Below, piece by piece: positions 37,101 to 45,363 of a DNA stretch of 64,000 bases. Source of the stretch: Owenia fusiformis (Eukaryota; Annelida; Polychaeta; Sabellida; Oweniidae); NCBI GenBank assembly GCA_903813345.2, contig CAIIXF020000009.1:14026347-14090346 (forward strand), read 5' to 3'. How positions within the stretch are numbered: position 1 is the first letter of the stretch; each line of letters opens with the position of its first letter. The translations under genes and the position numbers were made by a program. The notes beneath the pieces are model-generated. The model saw only the letters and a program-made list of their open reading frames with translations, ran no database searches and had not been told where the DNA came from.

Positions 37101-39842
37101 GTAGAAGACAGGCAGAGCCACTAAGTGCTAATGAGTGTCAGCCTCGTTCTGATACTCCATTTTGTCGTGAAACAAAGGTGCACAGGGATAACGAGGTTAG
37201 TTTGATTGAGAAATCTGATTTGTGAAAGAAATAATATTTTGAAATGACAGTATCTCAGAAAAGAAAAAAACTTGGCTAAGGGGAACCACAAACCTAAATG
37301 AGTTGATAAATCCATACATCTGTTCCCCCCTGCTCTCTTTGTTCAAAATGTATATTTTTGATCTTCAGCTATTGTTCCCTATTCCTTTTTATCAATGTAA
37401 TGTCTGTGTTTGTTTCAAGGTGGAGCATATGTGGCAACAGATCAACCTGAAGCACCTCTATCGTAGAAGTTCTGATGTTCAGTCTGCACTAGAGAATTGT
37501 TTTGGAGCATGTGGTACTTGTATTACAGGTTAGTACTTGTATAAAGGCTTGTACTTGTATTACACTTATGTATATAAGAGCTAGTGTAGCATGCATTGAG
37601 ATTTGAAGTGTACAGATTTGGATTATCATACTATATGGTATAATTACTGTTTTTTGGATTATCATACTAGATGGTGTAACATATGTTTTTTCATTTTGTT
37701 TCAGGTCGAATATGGGAGGACAAGCAAGAGCACTGCCACAATCTGTTACACTGGGTGCCCTATGACCTTAAGAATGTTCAACACAATTACACAAACTTCT
37801 TTGCCCGTGACAATATACCACTGAGGAAGCATGCTTGCTATGGTGGCCAGCACTGTGTAGACAGATCTCCCTTGTTCTCACTAGTAGGTCAGTAGATCTC
37901 CCTTGTTCTCACAAGTAGGTCAATAGATCTCCCCTGTTCTCACTAGTAGGTCAGTAGATCTCCCTTGTTCTTCCTAGTAGGTCAGTAGAGCTCCCTTGTT
38001 CTCATTAGTAGGTCAGTAGATCTCCCTTGTTTTCACTAGTAGGTCAGTAGATCTCCATTGTTCTCATTAGTAGGTCAGTAGATCTCCCTTGTTTTCACTA
38101 GTAGGTCAGTAGATCTCCCTTGCTCTACTTAATAGGTCAATAGATCTCCCTTGTTCTCCTTAGTAGGTCAGTAGACTAGATCTCCCTTTTTCTCACTAGT
38201 AGGTCAGTAGATCTCCCTTGTTTTCACATATATATATCACTTTATCTCAATATGTAATTAATTCCTGCTCACTGAATGTTGATTGTTTTCAAACTTTTCA
38301 TAAATATTGAGTCATAATTATTTGATTTCTCCTTTTTTGTACTAGAAATGTAAGATGAACAGCCAACACGTTTCTTTCGTTTTCAGCGCCATCAGTGCTG
38401 CATCTTTATAGACCCAACCCCAACCAATCAGTACAGAATGAGCTGTATGGCTCCACTGACAACCCCCTCCCTGTCTTTGAACTACTTAATAAAATATATG
38501 CAATGGAGGCACAAGGAATAGTGAAGTTTTGGACCAAAGATGAGACTGAGCTACAGTCAATGAGAGGGTCACTTCAGGTAATGTTATAACACATATATGT
38601 TGAAAATGGACCACTGATGAGAAGTCAGAATTAATAAATGGCATGGAGCAAGTTTTTCCACAAATAAAATATTGCCTTGAAATACTTAAATAGAAGTTCA
38701 TATCAGGTAGGAATAAACCTAAAGGCATCTTGTTTTATCATCAAAACATTGAATGCTTCAAGGCGACTAACAAAAAGTGAAGATACCATGAATTCCTCAC
38801 CCAATCTTGATCAGCCCCATATTTTACAAAATGCCGAGTGATATACTTTATACAGGCCTCTAATTTTGATATACATTAATAAAAACTTATTCAAACACCA
38901 CTAGGATCGACCAAAAATGTTGAGATTAGCACTTATCAGAATATAAGCCATATACAAATCCTTCTATCACAAAACCACAGTCATTTATTTTGCAAAATGT
39001 ACATGTACATTTCAAGGATTTTTATAAATATTTGAATCAAAGGTTTGGGACAAATAAAAGTTGTTCACATTAAAAGGTGTTCAGATAAGACAGGTATTGG
39101 ATATACATGTACTGGTTTTCAGGGTTCATTGTATGTGCTTGTTCCATATTGCAGGCAGCTATGTTGTACAACAAGCGAGTGACAGAGGTGCATGTCTATG
39201 TGGAGAATCCAGCACGTCGTGGCCATGTCACCCAGGCCTTGGAGAACATGATCCTAGAGTGGAGTTCTAAAGGGTGCCCCACCTACACACGGGAGACCAT
39301 AGCACCTTATATGGTAGATGACCTACCTCAGGGTGAGTGCAATTTACTTGTGTATTTATATTGCAAATGATTTATAAAACACCTTGAAAACCATGTACGA
39401 TGCAACAGATATATTTTTACATATGTAAATGTAAGTGCGTTAGTATTAAGCATAGAACATGAAATAGTATAGATTCAGTTTTCTGTCTGTAATATTCACA
39501 TCTACATTGACAAAATAATTGATAACATTTTGTGATTAAAAAAGTGTTTTAAGGTTTATAGTAAGATATATAGTGTTCTCCAGTCCAGTGGCATTAGATG
39601 AGAATAATTCAAAATCTAAAGATCTCAGCTTTAGTTCATGTGGCAGCAAGTTATCCAGTTTTACACTATTTATACAATAAAATAATACAATCCCTCATTA
39701 TAGAATTACTGTAGCAAAGTAGTATTCAATGTTTTCAGCCATTGTAAAGCGGTCACTATCTCCAGAACATGATCTACGTGAAAAACTCCTGGACCAGCGA
39801 AGGAACTGGGAGTATGAGTGGCTGAGAAAGACCAGCAATTAA
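16101..39842 (+). CDS. Secreted protein with tandem Hedgehog signalling-domain-like (M15 peptidase fold) modules
   Basis: Exons: 16101-16164, 23381-23476, 28446-28609, 28887-29060, 32014-32259, 32712-32853, 33255-33383, 33622-33710, 33856-34047, 34386-34567, 35513-35654, 36114-36341, 36648-36785, 36990-37195, 37420-37528, 37705-37887, 38387-38577, 39155-39332, 39739-39842 (TAA). All junctions agree in phase except exon 4 (ends phase 0) to exon 5 (needs one base), so one 3n+1 exon is probably missing. The product is about 985 aa. Residues 1-20 look like a signal peptide (ILTVVAVVGV core). Exons 6-10 align by eye with Hedgehog N domains: ITRE then NVIFKNDDRD (Hh IIFKDEENTGAD, calcium loop), SLHYEGRAAEITL (Hh SLHYEGRAVDIT), DHVYIAVK (Hh HIHCSVK). 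Exons 3-5 and 11-13 are diverged repeats of the same layout. A basic KRRRRQ site lies in exon 14 and CFGACGTC in exon 15. There is no Hint/Hog domain. Function unknown; a secreted or extracellular-matrix role is inference. Confidence 0.8.
16240..16435. mobile_element. CCCGTAGCCAG-type element fragments, two copies
   Basis: Two adjacent copies of GGCCCGTAGCCAG followed by G-runs, CTCGTCCGAGCC and GATATCTCCT. A third related piece lies near 50280-50460. This kind of G-rich interspersed sequence is common in invertebrate genomes. No coding capacity; it sits in intron 1 of the Hedgehog-fold gene. Confidence 0.6.
16432..17309. mobile_element. ~0.88-kb TIR element with internal GGTATGGCATTGGTCC repeats
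   Basis: Left end CCGGGGGGTTCACTATATA with TGACGGGG and right end CCCCGTCGAG with TATACAGTGAACCCCCGG are inverted copies of each other. Inside, copies of GGTATGGCATTGGTCC followed by ATATTTGGACATTT occur at about 16500-16665 and in a tighter tandem at 17020-17250. Another end-like piece (GGGGGGTTCACTGTATAAAA) lies near 19340. Probably a non-autonomous DNA element. Confidence 0.65.
17510..18140. repeat. ~190-bp tandem repeat, four copies
   Basis: The motif AGGATGGGCCCAGAAAAA followed by AAAATATTGTAGGGCCTC recurs at about 17512, 17714, 17899 and 18087 (spacings about 202, 185 and 188 bp), with GGCC-rich filler. It lies immediately downstream of the TIR element at 16432-17309. Confidence 0.75.
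18311..18955. mobile_element. Non-autonomous stem-loop element, GTCACCACC family
   Basis: The 5' end is a hairpin (GTCACCAC, short loop, GTGGTGAC at 18311-18332). The inverted partner GGTGGTGAC lies near the 3' end at 18944-18952. The body has three diverged copies of the unit TCAAATTGACCAAT, TCAAAATCATCTAC, TTCAAATCTGAC, CTCAAGGTCA, the same unit that fills 51831-64000. Relatives lie at 35358-35490 and 42684-43190. Confidence 0.7.
18956..19974. other. Intron 1 sequence, nothing recognised apart from one repeat end
   Basis: AT-rich intron. A poly-G stretch and a GGGGGGTTCACTGTATAAAA end near 19265-19365 resemble the element at 16432-17309. Otherwise I see nothing. Confidence 0.4.
19975..23070. 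repeat. Large inverted repeat, arms of several hundred bp, ~2-kb spacer
   Basis: The left arm (about 19990-20340) matches the right arm (about 22290-23060) in reverse complement, for example GTCGCATGAGAATAACTTTG near 20000 with its complement near 23040. AACTCTCTAAGAATTGGTCA near 20220 likewise has its complement near 22740. The right arm is interrupted by the 337-bp element at 22374-22710. The arms are alike but not identical. It lies in intron 1 of the Hedgehog-fold gene. Confidence 0.8.
22374..22710. mobile_element. MITE with CACTCTTAAAAAT TIRs and a TA target duplication
   Basis: The ends CACTCTTAAAAAT and ATTTTTAAGAGTG are inverted, and both flanks carry TA. The opposite arm of the surrounding inverted repeat keeps the uninserted site (GGAGTTATAACAATCTT at about 20256-20272), which gives both borders and the 2-bp TA duplication. 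TIR type and TSD suit a Tc1/mariner-mobilised MITE. The interior is AT-rich with AAGTAATTTT-type repeats and no ORF. Confidence 0.88.
23071..23380. other. End of intron 1, nothing recognised
   Basis: AT-rich, ending in the polypyrimidine tract and TTTCAG acceptor of exon 2 at 23381. No other feature seen. Confidence 0.45.
23994..24113. repeat. CCGT/ACGT compound microsatellite
   Basis: About 120 bp of (CCGT)n interleaved with (ACGT)n and a few CTGT units. ACGT blocks are self-complementary, so the tract can fold. A shorter CCGT tract lies at 29466-29532 inside another element. Confidence 0.95.
24640..25090. repeat. Degenerate GTGATTGTTCTTGATCCTAA tandem repeat
   Basis: Roughly twenty imperfect copies of a unit of about 20 bp (GTGATTGTT, TTGATCCTAG and variants) run along intron 2 of the Hedgehog-fold gene. 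The copies are eroded and the period varies. Confidence 0.65.
25240..25745. repeat. ~140-bp tandem repeat with GGAGCGATTTTGTTCATATT core, left block
   Basis: About four copies of a unit holding ATAACTC, GTAGTGGAGCGATTTTGTTC, GCATGGCACACTGTCTAATG, GGCGGCCATTTTGAAAAATG. Each copy includes a short palindrome (CATTTT..AAAATG). The array resumes at 27395, so it was split by the element at about 25755-27394. Confidence 0.8.
25755..27394. mobile_element. ~1.64-kb TIR element inserted in the 140-bp repeat array
   Basis: The left end CCAAGTAAAAAGAAATGGC and the right end CCATTGACTTTTTTCACTTGG are inverted copies. Inside is a strong inverted repeat with arms of about 65 bp at about 27029-27095 and 27285-27348 (GCAAATTAGAGAAT, TACCTAAAAAATTTATCATG and complement). 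The 26575-26860 part has repeated GGTACTTTTNNGGGAGATTTTT phrases. No transposase frame was seen, so it is probably non-autonomous. Confidence 0.65.
27395..27720. repeat. ~140-bp tandem repeat, right block
   Basis: Continuation of the 25240-25745 array (three copies, TGGAGCGATTTTGTTCATAT, GGTATGTGAATACTATAAGC). It ends in an A-run near 27720. Confidence 0.8.
28045..28146. repeat. Inverted repeat, 29-bp arms, 44-nt loop
   Basis: The arms begin CATCCTCCGTATTGCAGGG (28045-28073) and end CCCTGCAATGCGGAGGATG (28118-28146), with one mismatch. It could fold into a stable hairpin in intron 2, or be a remnant of a foldback element. Confidence 0.85.
29399..31143. mobile_element. TIR element hosting a nested insertion
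   Basis: The left arm is split: 29399-29431 (GTATGATGCAGTCGTTTTT) and 30404-30508 (ACTCTATATTTGCGATAGAA, GACAATTTCCAACATGGAAA). The right arm 31008-31143 is the reverse complement of the two joined together. The internal region 30509-31007 has no ORF. It lies in the intron between exons 4 and 5 of the Hedgehog-fold gene. Confidence 0.8.
29431..30403. mobile_element. Nested stem-loop element with AGGTCA half-sites
   Basis: The 5' hairpin GGCTCAC-ACA-GTGAGCC lies at 29432-29448. The inverted partner GTGTGAGC lies at 30378-30385, followed by a 3' hairpin AGGACC-ATG-GGTCCT at 30388-30402. A CCGT microsatellite lies near the 5' end. The body carries the same half-site block as the array at 51831-64000 (two TGACCT and one AGGTCA at 30129-30155). 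The uninserted host sequence is preserved in the right arm at 31109-31127. Confidence 0.8.
31374..31905. repeat. Palindrome-rich segment next to exon 5
   Basis: Two hairpins are clear. At 31488-31516 the arms are AGCGGGCAGATATA and TATATCTGCCCGCT with a 1-nt loop. At about 31782-31895 arms of more than 50 bp (ATTATCCTATAGG, GGATATTGGGATTATCCC, GGCCAATATAATATA and complements) face each other. CCCATAAATACATTTATCCC near 31379 and ATGGGATAAACA near 31773 may be its TIRs. The segment ends about 110 bp before the exon 5 acceptor. Confidence 0.7.
33255..34567 (+). other. Hedgehog-fold module 2 (exons 7-10), best preserved
   Basis: NVIFKNDDRD parallels the Hh calcium-binding loop. CGSRLVSPRLYYVIRQVQKM parallels the RCKDKLNxLA helix, and SLHYEGRAAEITL matches Hh SLHYEGRAVDIT. 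LLKELSKLAICAGATYV matches MLARLAVEAGFDWV, and DHVYIAVKKQ matches HIHCSVK. By this alignment the Shh zinc ligands His141/Asp148/His183 become His/Glu/Tyr, while His181 is kept. Zinc binding is therefore probably weakened or lost. Confidence 0.75.
34568..35512. other. Intron 10 of the Hedgehog-fold gene
   Basis: AT-rich; holds the short element at 35358-35490 and otherwise nothing recognised. Confidence 0.4.
35358..35490. mobile_element. Minimal GTCACCACC stem-loop element
   Basis: Both ends of the family at 18311-18955 lie only about 100 bp apart: GTCACCACCACAACTGGTGAC at 35358-35378 (quoted in full it is one hairpin) and GGTGGTGACATTTTGC at 35464-35479. The repeated body is deleted. It sits just upstream of the exon 11 acceptor. 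Confidence 0.7.
35513..36785 (+). other. Hedgehog-fold module 3 (exons 11-13), degenerate
   Basis: NPLLVQCFENIRYK helix, IEVVTGYMTT strand, NMHSSGLAMAIKY (position of LHYEGRAAEITL; His kept, acid lost), DVQRLAKISMDKC helix and NNVYVGLGE (position of DHVYIAVKK; His lost) give the same order as module 2. The exon phases also match: the boundary after the first helix and the boundary before the last strand both fall in phase 1. A possible shortened fourth module lies in exons 17-18 (NPLPVFELLNKIY, later EVHVYVEN). Confidence 0.55.
37857..38225 (+). repeat. 31-bp minisatellite grown from the exon 16 splice donor
   Basis: About eleven copies with a 31-bp period (AGATCTCCC at 37863, 37894, 37925 and 37956, and on). 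The first copy is the last 25 nt of exon 16 plus its donor (CTAGTAG|GTCAGT). Every later copy lies in the intron and repeats exon end plus donor. One copy near 38165 has a small insertion. See the finding on donor choice. Confidence 0.92.
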
Positions 39843-41520
39843 CCATGGAGACCGCTTCACTGTTGTTAGGAGAATGTTACCATGGTGAATGCATCAATAA
39901 CAATGACAATCAGTATATAGAATCAACCCTGTGATTTCACTCATGTATTGCTGCTCAGAATAGAAAAGTTGATATTTTATGAGAGCTTATAGCTTTGTAA
40001 TGCTTTTACAAATGTTTTTTATGTTTGATATTGTGACATGTCACATGTTGTGACATATTCATTTACAGACACAGATGTGAAGCCAAATTAGATGTGCCAA
40101 TAACTGTCCATAATACAGTATGATGATTAATGTTGATTTTAAGACACTTTATATAAGTCTGTCAACAGTTTTGAACATGTATCACTATATAATTTATATT
40201 TTTATGCAAATTATTCATTCCTTATATGTGAACTGTTCACCATATGTTCTCATAGCCTGGGCTCTTCCATGGGCCTTATTTTGAAAGTGATTTCAATGTA
40301 ATGTATGATGAGCACTTATTTAAAAATTTGTGGGGATGTTTACAACAAATGGAGTTTAATGAAGTTGTTGCAGAATAGTAAAATACGTTGTACAAAATAA
40401 GTTATAACATGCTAAATACATGATAACAGTAGCCTTTTCGGGTTAGATTTTTATGACTTGTTCAAAATGACAACCATCTCTTTTAGAATTTGTTATTTTG
40501 AGTTTTATGCATATTTCGTTGGATAGATGGGACATATTCGGTTGCTATGGCAACCATATTTTGTGACTGATGCCGGTGTCTGCAACAAATGATTAAACTT
40601 TTGTCATTGCAACCCTAGTTAACATTAATATGTAAAAGCTCACTAGTTTAAAAATATACCATGGTTAGTTTTAAAAATATATACCTTGGCCTGCATTACA
40701 AGTGAGACAAGAAATACCTTGGCCTGCATTACAAGTGAGACAAGAAAATCTGGTATCTGATTATTTAACTACAAAATTGTATTACATGAACTGTATGTAT
40801 GAACATTTATTTTACATATTTATTCATTATAATGTTGTTAAATGGTAAATCGCGCAAAAGTCAATATTCAGTTATTGAATTCTGGTTTTAAAACAGAAAT
40901 GTATTGATGCAACAGCCGATATTTATATAAGCCTGACAGACTTTCTTAAAGAAGTGCATAATACAGTTCAGTATAGTAATGTATAGTTTACACAAAGTGC
41001 CATAATTAGACAGTTGCCTATTGCACAGTAGCGGATGATCAAGTGTGATGCTGTGAGTTTAATAATGAGAATTATTATATAGTATATATTATTCCATGAT
41101 GACTGTGATATCTTGTCAAAATAAAGATGGTATTTTTGAAACAGTGGAAAAATAATATTATATCATCAAATAACCTATTGGATATGGTGCTGTATCCAAT
41201 GCTTGACAGATTTTTGCTACTTGACTTCTAAAACAAGGCTGATGGTAACAATGGAAAATCAGTGGTTTGGAAAGTTTAATTTAAATCCATGAAGCATGCT
41301 TTATTATGGAATAAAAAAACATCCATGGATATCTGTGAATGGATAAAAGTCATATCATTCATAAATGAGAGTATATTGTCCATTTAACTTCCTACTTATT
41401 TGTATTTATTCAAGAAATATCCAAGATATTTTTAAATATATATTTTACATGAAATAAATCTTATACTTGTGCTATTTTTTAAAATTAAAATACTGTATTG
41501 ATTACAGTGAAATAAATCTA
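39843..41520 (+). other. 3' UTR of the Hedgehog-fold gene and spacer
   Basis: AT-rich. AATAAA at 41120-41125 and GAAATAAATC near 41453 and 41509 are candidate poly(A) signals. A 33-bp exact direct duplication (ATACCTTGGCCTGCATTACA start) occurs at 40681 and 40714. No other gene seen. Confidence 0.5.
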
Positions 41521-41568
41521 TAAATCAAAGATGTTAGTTTGTATTTATTTGAAAGAACTTATTTAAAG

Positions 41569-42675
41569 GTCTATGTGCAGTATGGCAAGTGATTTTAGAC
41601 AGTCATATCTTTAAACATGATTTACTCTTCAAAAGTAGAATGGTATTGAAAGTCTAGTTTTGAAGATATCAATTTTCAATGACCAAAAGTATGCTGAAAA
41701 CAATGGATAGCACGAGTTTTCCCTATGGGAAAATAACATGGGAAATGTGTTTTTAACTTTAACGCATTTCAATATGCATCCCCTTTTCAAAAATTGTTAA
41801 ATATAGTGTAGAAGAATCTTTCGATATGTTTGAATTGAGAAAAACAAGATCCTCTTTTTAGAAAATGACCCTAACATTTTTACAAAAGTGCCAAGATGGG
41901 GTCCTTTATTCATAATTTTTCAGAGAGTTAGATTGATATTCTACTATCATGGGGACTTCACTTGAAAGAAAACATATTTGCTGGAATTACACCTGAAAAA
42001 ATGCCAAAAGCGCTTCAGTGGAAACAACTTAACAAAATCCTGATTACACCAACATTTCTAAAGCGCCTTAGGAATTTTATTTTGAAATTACACCTGTCAT
42101 TTCTAAAACGCCTTTCGTGCACTTTAAACGATGTCGATATGGAGAATATCCAGCAGATGTGTACATCTACAATAAATGTATTCTTTTAGCATCTAAGAGA
42201 AAACGTAACTGAGACTTTTGCCAGTGATGTGAACTTACTTTCAATTTTTGCAATATTATTTGATGACCTATTGCATTTTTGGGTCCCATCCATCATTTCC
42301 TGTATTTTTGCGATGGCCCAAATGTGTAGCATTCGAAATACCTCTTATTTCGTTTAGGGCAAATGGTAAAAACCCGGATAAGGCATTTTACAAAAACTGA
42401 TCGGTATTACACTACACTCCAAAAGCGCCTAACGATTTAAGGCATTTTTTAGTGACTTGGGTTCTAGGAGTTTTGGAAAAGCGCTTTTGTAAATCCACAA
42501 TCATGATTACACCTATTTTTCAAACCGGGTTAAAACCTTAGGCGCCATTCTAAAACGCATGGTGTAATTCCAGCAATTGTTTTAATAAATACTGCTATAT
42601 TGATGGCCAAAAAGTATGCATGGTGAAAGATATGACCGTCTAAAATCACTTGCCATACTCCACATGGACCTTTGA
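41569..42675. mobile_element. Inverted-repeat element with a nested TIR element
   Basis: The arms at about 41569-41625 (AAAGGTCTATGTGCAGTATG, GGCAAGTGATTTTAGACAGT) and about 42600-42675 (complement, diverged) face each other. Inside lies a second element at 41978-42576. Confidence 0.75.
41978..42576. mobile_element. 599-bp TIR element, TTGCTGGAATTACACC ends
   Basis: The left end TTGCTGGAATTACACC and right end GGTGTAATTCCAGCAA are perfect 16-bp inverted repeats. The interior has recurring AAAGCGCCTT and AAAACGCC phrases. No transposase ORF; probably a MITE. Confidence 0.85.
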
Positions 42676-42683
42676 AACATTAC

Positions 42684-43190
42684 AACCAAAAAGTGGTGAC
42701 ATATTGTTGTGGTCTCCATTTTTGTGACCGCAATCGGCAGGCAGCGAACGGCAGTGGCGGTTGGTGTGTGTAACAAATTCTTACAACTTCCAATAACTTG
42801 CTTCAAGTTGATCAATTTTAGTTCAAATCTGACTTTAGATTTGAGATTTCTCCTTCTAATCCTTTTGACCTTGACAAGGTCATTGAAGGTCAAATCTCAA
42901 CTTTATAGTCAGATTTGAACTTCTGAGAACTTGTAGATTATTTTGAAAAAAAATTGGTCACCTTCTCAAGGTCAAAAAAGGTATTTTTCGACTTGCTTTT
43001 TTAAGAAAAATCATCTACAAGTTCTCGGCAGTTCAAATCTGACTTCTAGATTTGAGCTTCTATGACCTTCTCAAGGTCAGAAAAGGTCTTTTCAACTTGC
43101 TTCAAATTGACCAATTTTTTCAAAATCATCTACAAGTTCAATATTGAACTCATAATATGTTATTAATGCCTTGTTGAAAAGATTGCATAA
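42684..43190. mobile_element. Third GTCACCACC-family element copy (5' stem eroded)
   Basis: AAAAAGTGGTGACATATTGT at 42690 followed by TCTCC, a CGGCAG-rich stretch, and two body units with TTGCTTCAAATTGACCAAT, CTTCTCAAGGTCA and ATCATCTACAAGTTC. It abuts the element ending at 42675. The 3' end is decayed. Confidence 0.65.
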
Positions 43191-43354
43191 TACTATATTT
43201 CAAATATTGCAACAAAAATGTGTTATTTTTTGAATAAAAATCATTTTATTTCCTCAAAATCATAGAGATCCCCAACATATGCTATATTTTAGAGAATCAA
43301 GTCCATTTTGTCGTAAGGACAGTCCCCCTAACTCCAGCACTTATATTGCAATGT

Positions 43355-43876
43355 TTACCACTGTTGAACATCTTCTGGCATGTTCTTGATGAGCCCCTGT
43401 ATACGTCCTAGAATGATCTCATTAGTGCTCCTACAGTCATCAACACTGTATGGTGGCTCTATGAACAATGCATCAGATATACTCAACACATCATTATTAT
43501 CGCCAGAGACACAAACTGGCAACCTGTTCTTCTCTAGCCACGACTTGATCTTAAATTTCCTCTTCTGGAGATCCTCTTTTGAATACTCTGCAGTGTTTTT
43601 GAACAGAAATAATGTTTTGAGTTTCTCTTTGTGAGTTTCCGTGTTACTGTTTGTAACCCTGATTGATTTGACAGAGTGCCCAAGGACCATTGCAATGTCT
43701 GTGGAAGAGTCTGTAAACTGTGCTAGTACAATGGTCTCAGATACTGGGTCAATGGTGTAGACCCAGCCATAGTGACAGGCCCCATCTGATGATGTCACAC
43801 ACACCTCTTTATGCACATACTGCATCCACTCTGCAGGGTCCTTGTTAAATATGGGATGTAACTCTGTACATTCCAT
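43355..43876 (-). CDS. GEMIN6: Gemin6, SMN-complex component
   Basis: Gemin6 belongs to the SMN complex, which assembles Sm cores on spliceosomal snRNAs. The protein is 173 aa (human about 167). The N-terminal Sm-like half aligns by eye: DPAEWMQYVHKEVCVT (human GPLEWQDYIYKEVRVT), GWVYTIDPVSETIVLAQF and GHSVKSIRVT. The C-terminal half has LQKRKFKIKSWLEKNRLPV and IEPPYSVDDCRSTNEIIL, matching human WLEKNHIPI and IDPPYGPENCSSSNEIIL. I chose the ATG at 43876 rather than 43909 because a TTATTATAG acceptor-like site lies 14 nt before it and the family starts just before the EW motif. It lies 80 bp downstream of MED9 on the same strand. TTTATT at about 43245 gives a minus-strand AATAAA. Confidence 0.95.
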   Translation of the reverse strand: MECTELHPIFNKDPAEWMQYVHKEVCVTSSDGACHYGWVYTIDPVSETIVLAQFTDSSTDIAMVLGHSVKSIRVTNSNTETHKEKLKTLFLFKNTAEYSKEDLQKRKFKIKSWLEKNRLPVCVSGDNNDVLSISDALFIEPPYSVDDCRSTNEIILGRIQGLIKNMPEDVQQW

Positions 43877-43956
43877 TGTATTGAGCTGCACTATAATAAA
43901 ATGATTCAATATATCCTATTGCCAAACTTACATCTACTCAGGTTGGTCAGCTGTGT

Positions 43957-45163
43957 TCACTGATACAGATGAGGTTTTGTGTCCTTTGCAAGGTCAAAGT
44001 TACACAGATGTTTGTATTTGTGCAGTAATTCTGATTTAGTGGCTAGCTGTTTTCTGAGAACTTCCAGTTGCTTCAGCTGATCCTCTTTGTTATAATCACA
44101 ACCTGAAATACAATGAAGCAGTAAAGTAGGGATTTCAACAGAATTTCATTTCAACTGGCAAAGTGATGAAAAAATAACTGACATTATTTTAACATGGAAT
44201 GTTTAATAGGATTTATAAATGCACATTACATGTCATAATGAGGGCCATTGTTGTACTATGAAACTCCAATTTGAATTGCTCAGCAGTGCCATTACCTGGT
44301 AATCTTGCAACTTGTTCCTTAGCGAGGGCTAGAGATTGTTTCAAGTCATTCACCTTCTTCCCTGCCTGATCTGGACTTTCCTGCTCCAAACTGAAACACA
44401 TATATCTCATATCAGTTGTGAAAATTCATTTCTGGGAGTTTGGGGCTGTCTGATCTGATAACTGCCTCTTCATGTTAAGATATTTTCAGAATTTCATTTT
44501 CTGTAAAACACATTCCAAAAGTTCCAAATTTTCTCTTTCTGAAAGTTCTGTTCAGATTATATTATGATACATGTTTTTAGCCTTGGTTTAATGACTGCTG
44601 GAACAATGAGCAACATGGCCATGTTTGCCTTACCCCTACACAAATCTGCACTTAAAGAGAGAAACATCATTCGTATAGATTATGATTCAGACGACTGGGA
44701 TTCTGACGATTGGGATTCTGACGAGTGGGGTTTGGAAGATTGGGATTCAGACCAATGGGATTCAGACCATTGGGATACTGATCATTACATGTATAGGATT
44801 CAGACCATTGGAACTCGGACCAATGCCGTGTCTCATGCAACCTAGGCCGTCAAAGGACCTATCGCTCACACACTAGTAAGTAAACGCGTGGTGAATATTA
44901 ATTTTCAAGGGCCAAAGTTGTCAAGGAAATTGTAAGTAAAGGATCATTGTAGGATGAATACAAATTTGAAACTCAAAAAACATTCAAATTCCGTCTGAAT
45001 ATGTTTCTTTATGAATGTTTCAATAGGCATAAATTTCCTTATTTACCTCAGAGGACATTAAGAAATGATTAGTCCACATGACTCTACCTATAACCGATAA
45101 ATAAGCTCACCTTTTGATGATTTCATAAACCTGAGTTAGAAAGTTGAGATCCACTTCCGCCAT
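43957..45163 (-). CDS. MED9: Mediator complex subunit 9
   Basis: MED9 is a small middle-module subunit of Mediator, the RNA polymerase II coactivator. Three exons, 45111-45163, 44296-44390 and 43957-44102, join in phase to give 97 aa. The first reads MAEVDLNFLTQVYEIIK. The second holds the helix SLEQESPDQAGKKVNDLKQS and ends ARLPG. The third reads EDQLKQLEVLRKQLATKSEL and LLHKYKHLCNFDLAK, matching the human MED9 ending (LREQVRTKNELLQKYKSLC). It lacks the long Pro-rich N-terminus of mammalian MED9 (146 aa), so only the conserved coiled-coil core is present. It is divergently paired with VPS35L and followed closely by GEMIN6. Confidence 0.93.
44683..44800. repeat. 15-bp GATTGGGATTCAGAC minisatellite in MED9 intron 1
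   Basis: About seven copies of a 15-bp unit (ACGATTGGGATTCTG, ACCATTGGGATTCAG). The 15-nt period keeps a plus-strand frame open (DSDDW repeats), which I treat as a by-product since it lies inside a MED9 intron with no splice support. Confidence 0.8.
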
Positions 45164-45363
45164 TTTTCCAGATCTAGGTCAACCGGAAATGATATTTTAT
45201 AACGCTAATATTTCAATTTTGCATCGTAATACTTGTACTGCTATATGTTGAATCATCAAATAGCATCACATAGTATCACTCAGGAAAATTTCAAATCACA
45301 AAACTGTCTAAAAATAGAGAAAAATCGTCTGAAGGAATTGCCTGGTCATGTGACTTGAACAAA
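45164..45363. promoter_or_regulatory. 200-bp divergent MED9/VPS35L promoter
   Basis: Start codons lie head to head (45163 minus, 45364 plus). CCGGAA at 45183-45188 is an ETS-type core. Both start codons lie in an AAAATGGCGG context, similar to the YY1 element AANATGGCGGC that overlaps start codons of many housekeeping genes. No TATA box is evident. Confidence 0.6.

Noticed and set aside
37857-38225. CRISPR-like array
   Set aside because: Direct repeats have no unique spacers, and the context is a eukaryotic exon-intron junction.
39739-43240. Search for a Hint/Hog domain after the Hh-fold modules
   Set aside because: The frame ends with TAA at 39842, and no Hint-like Gly-Cys-Phe start or conserved TxxH motif was seen downstream.
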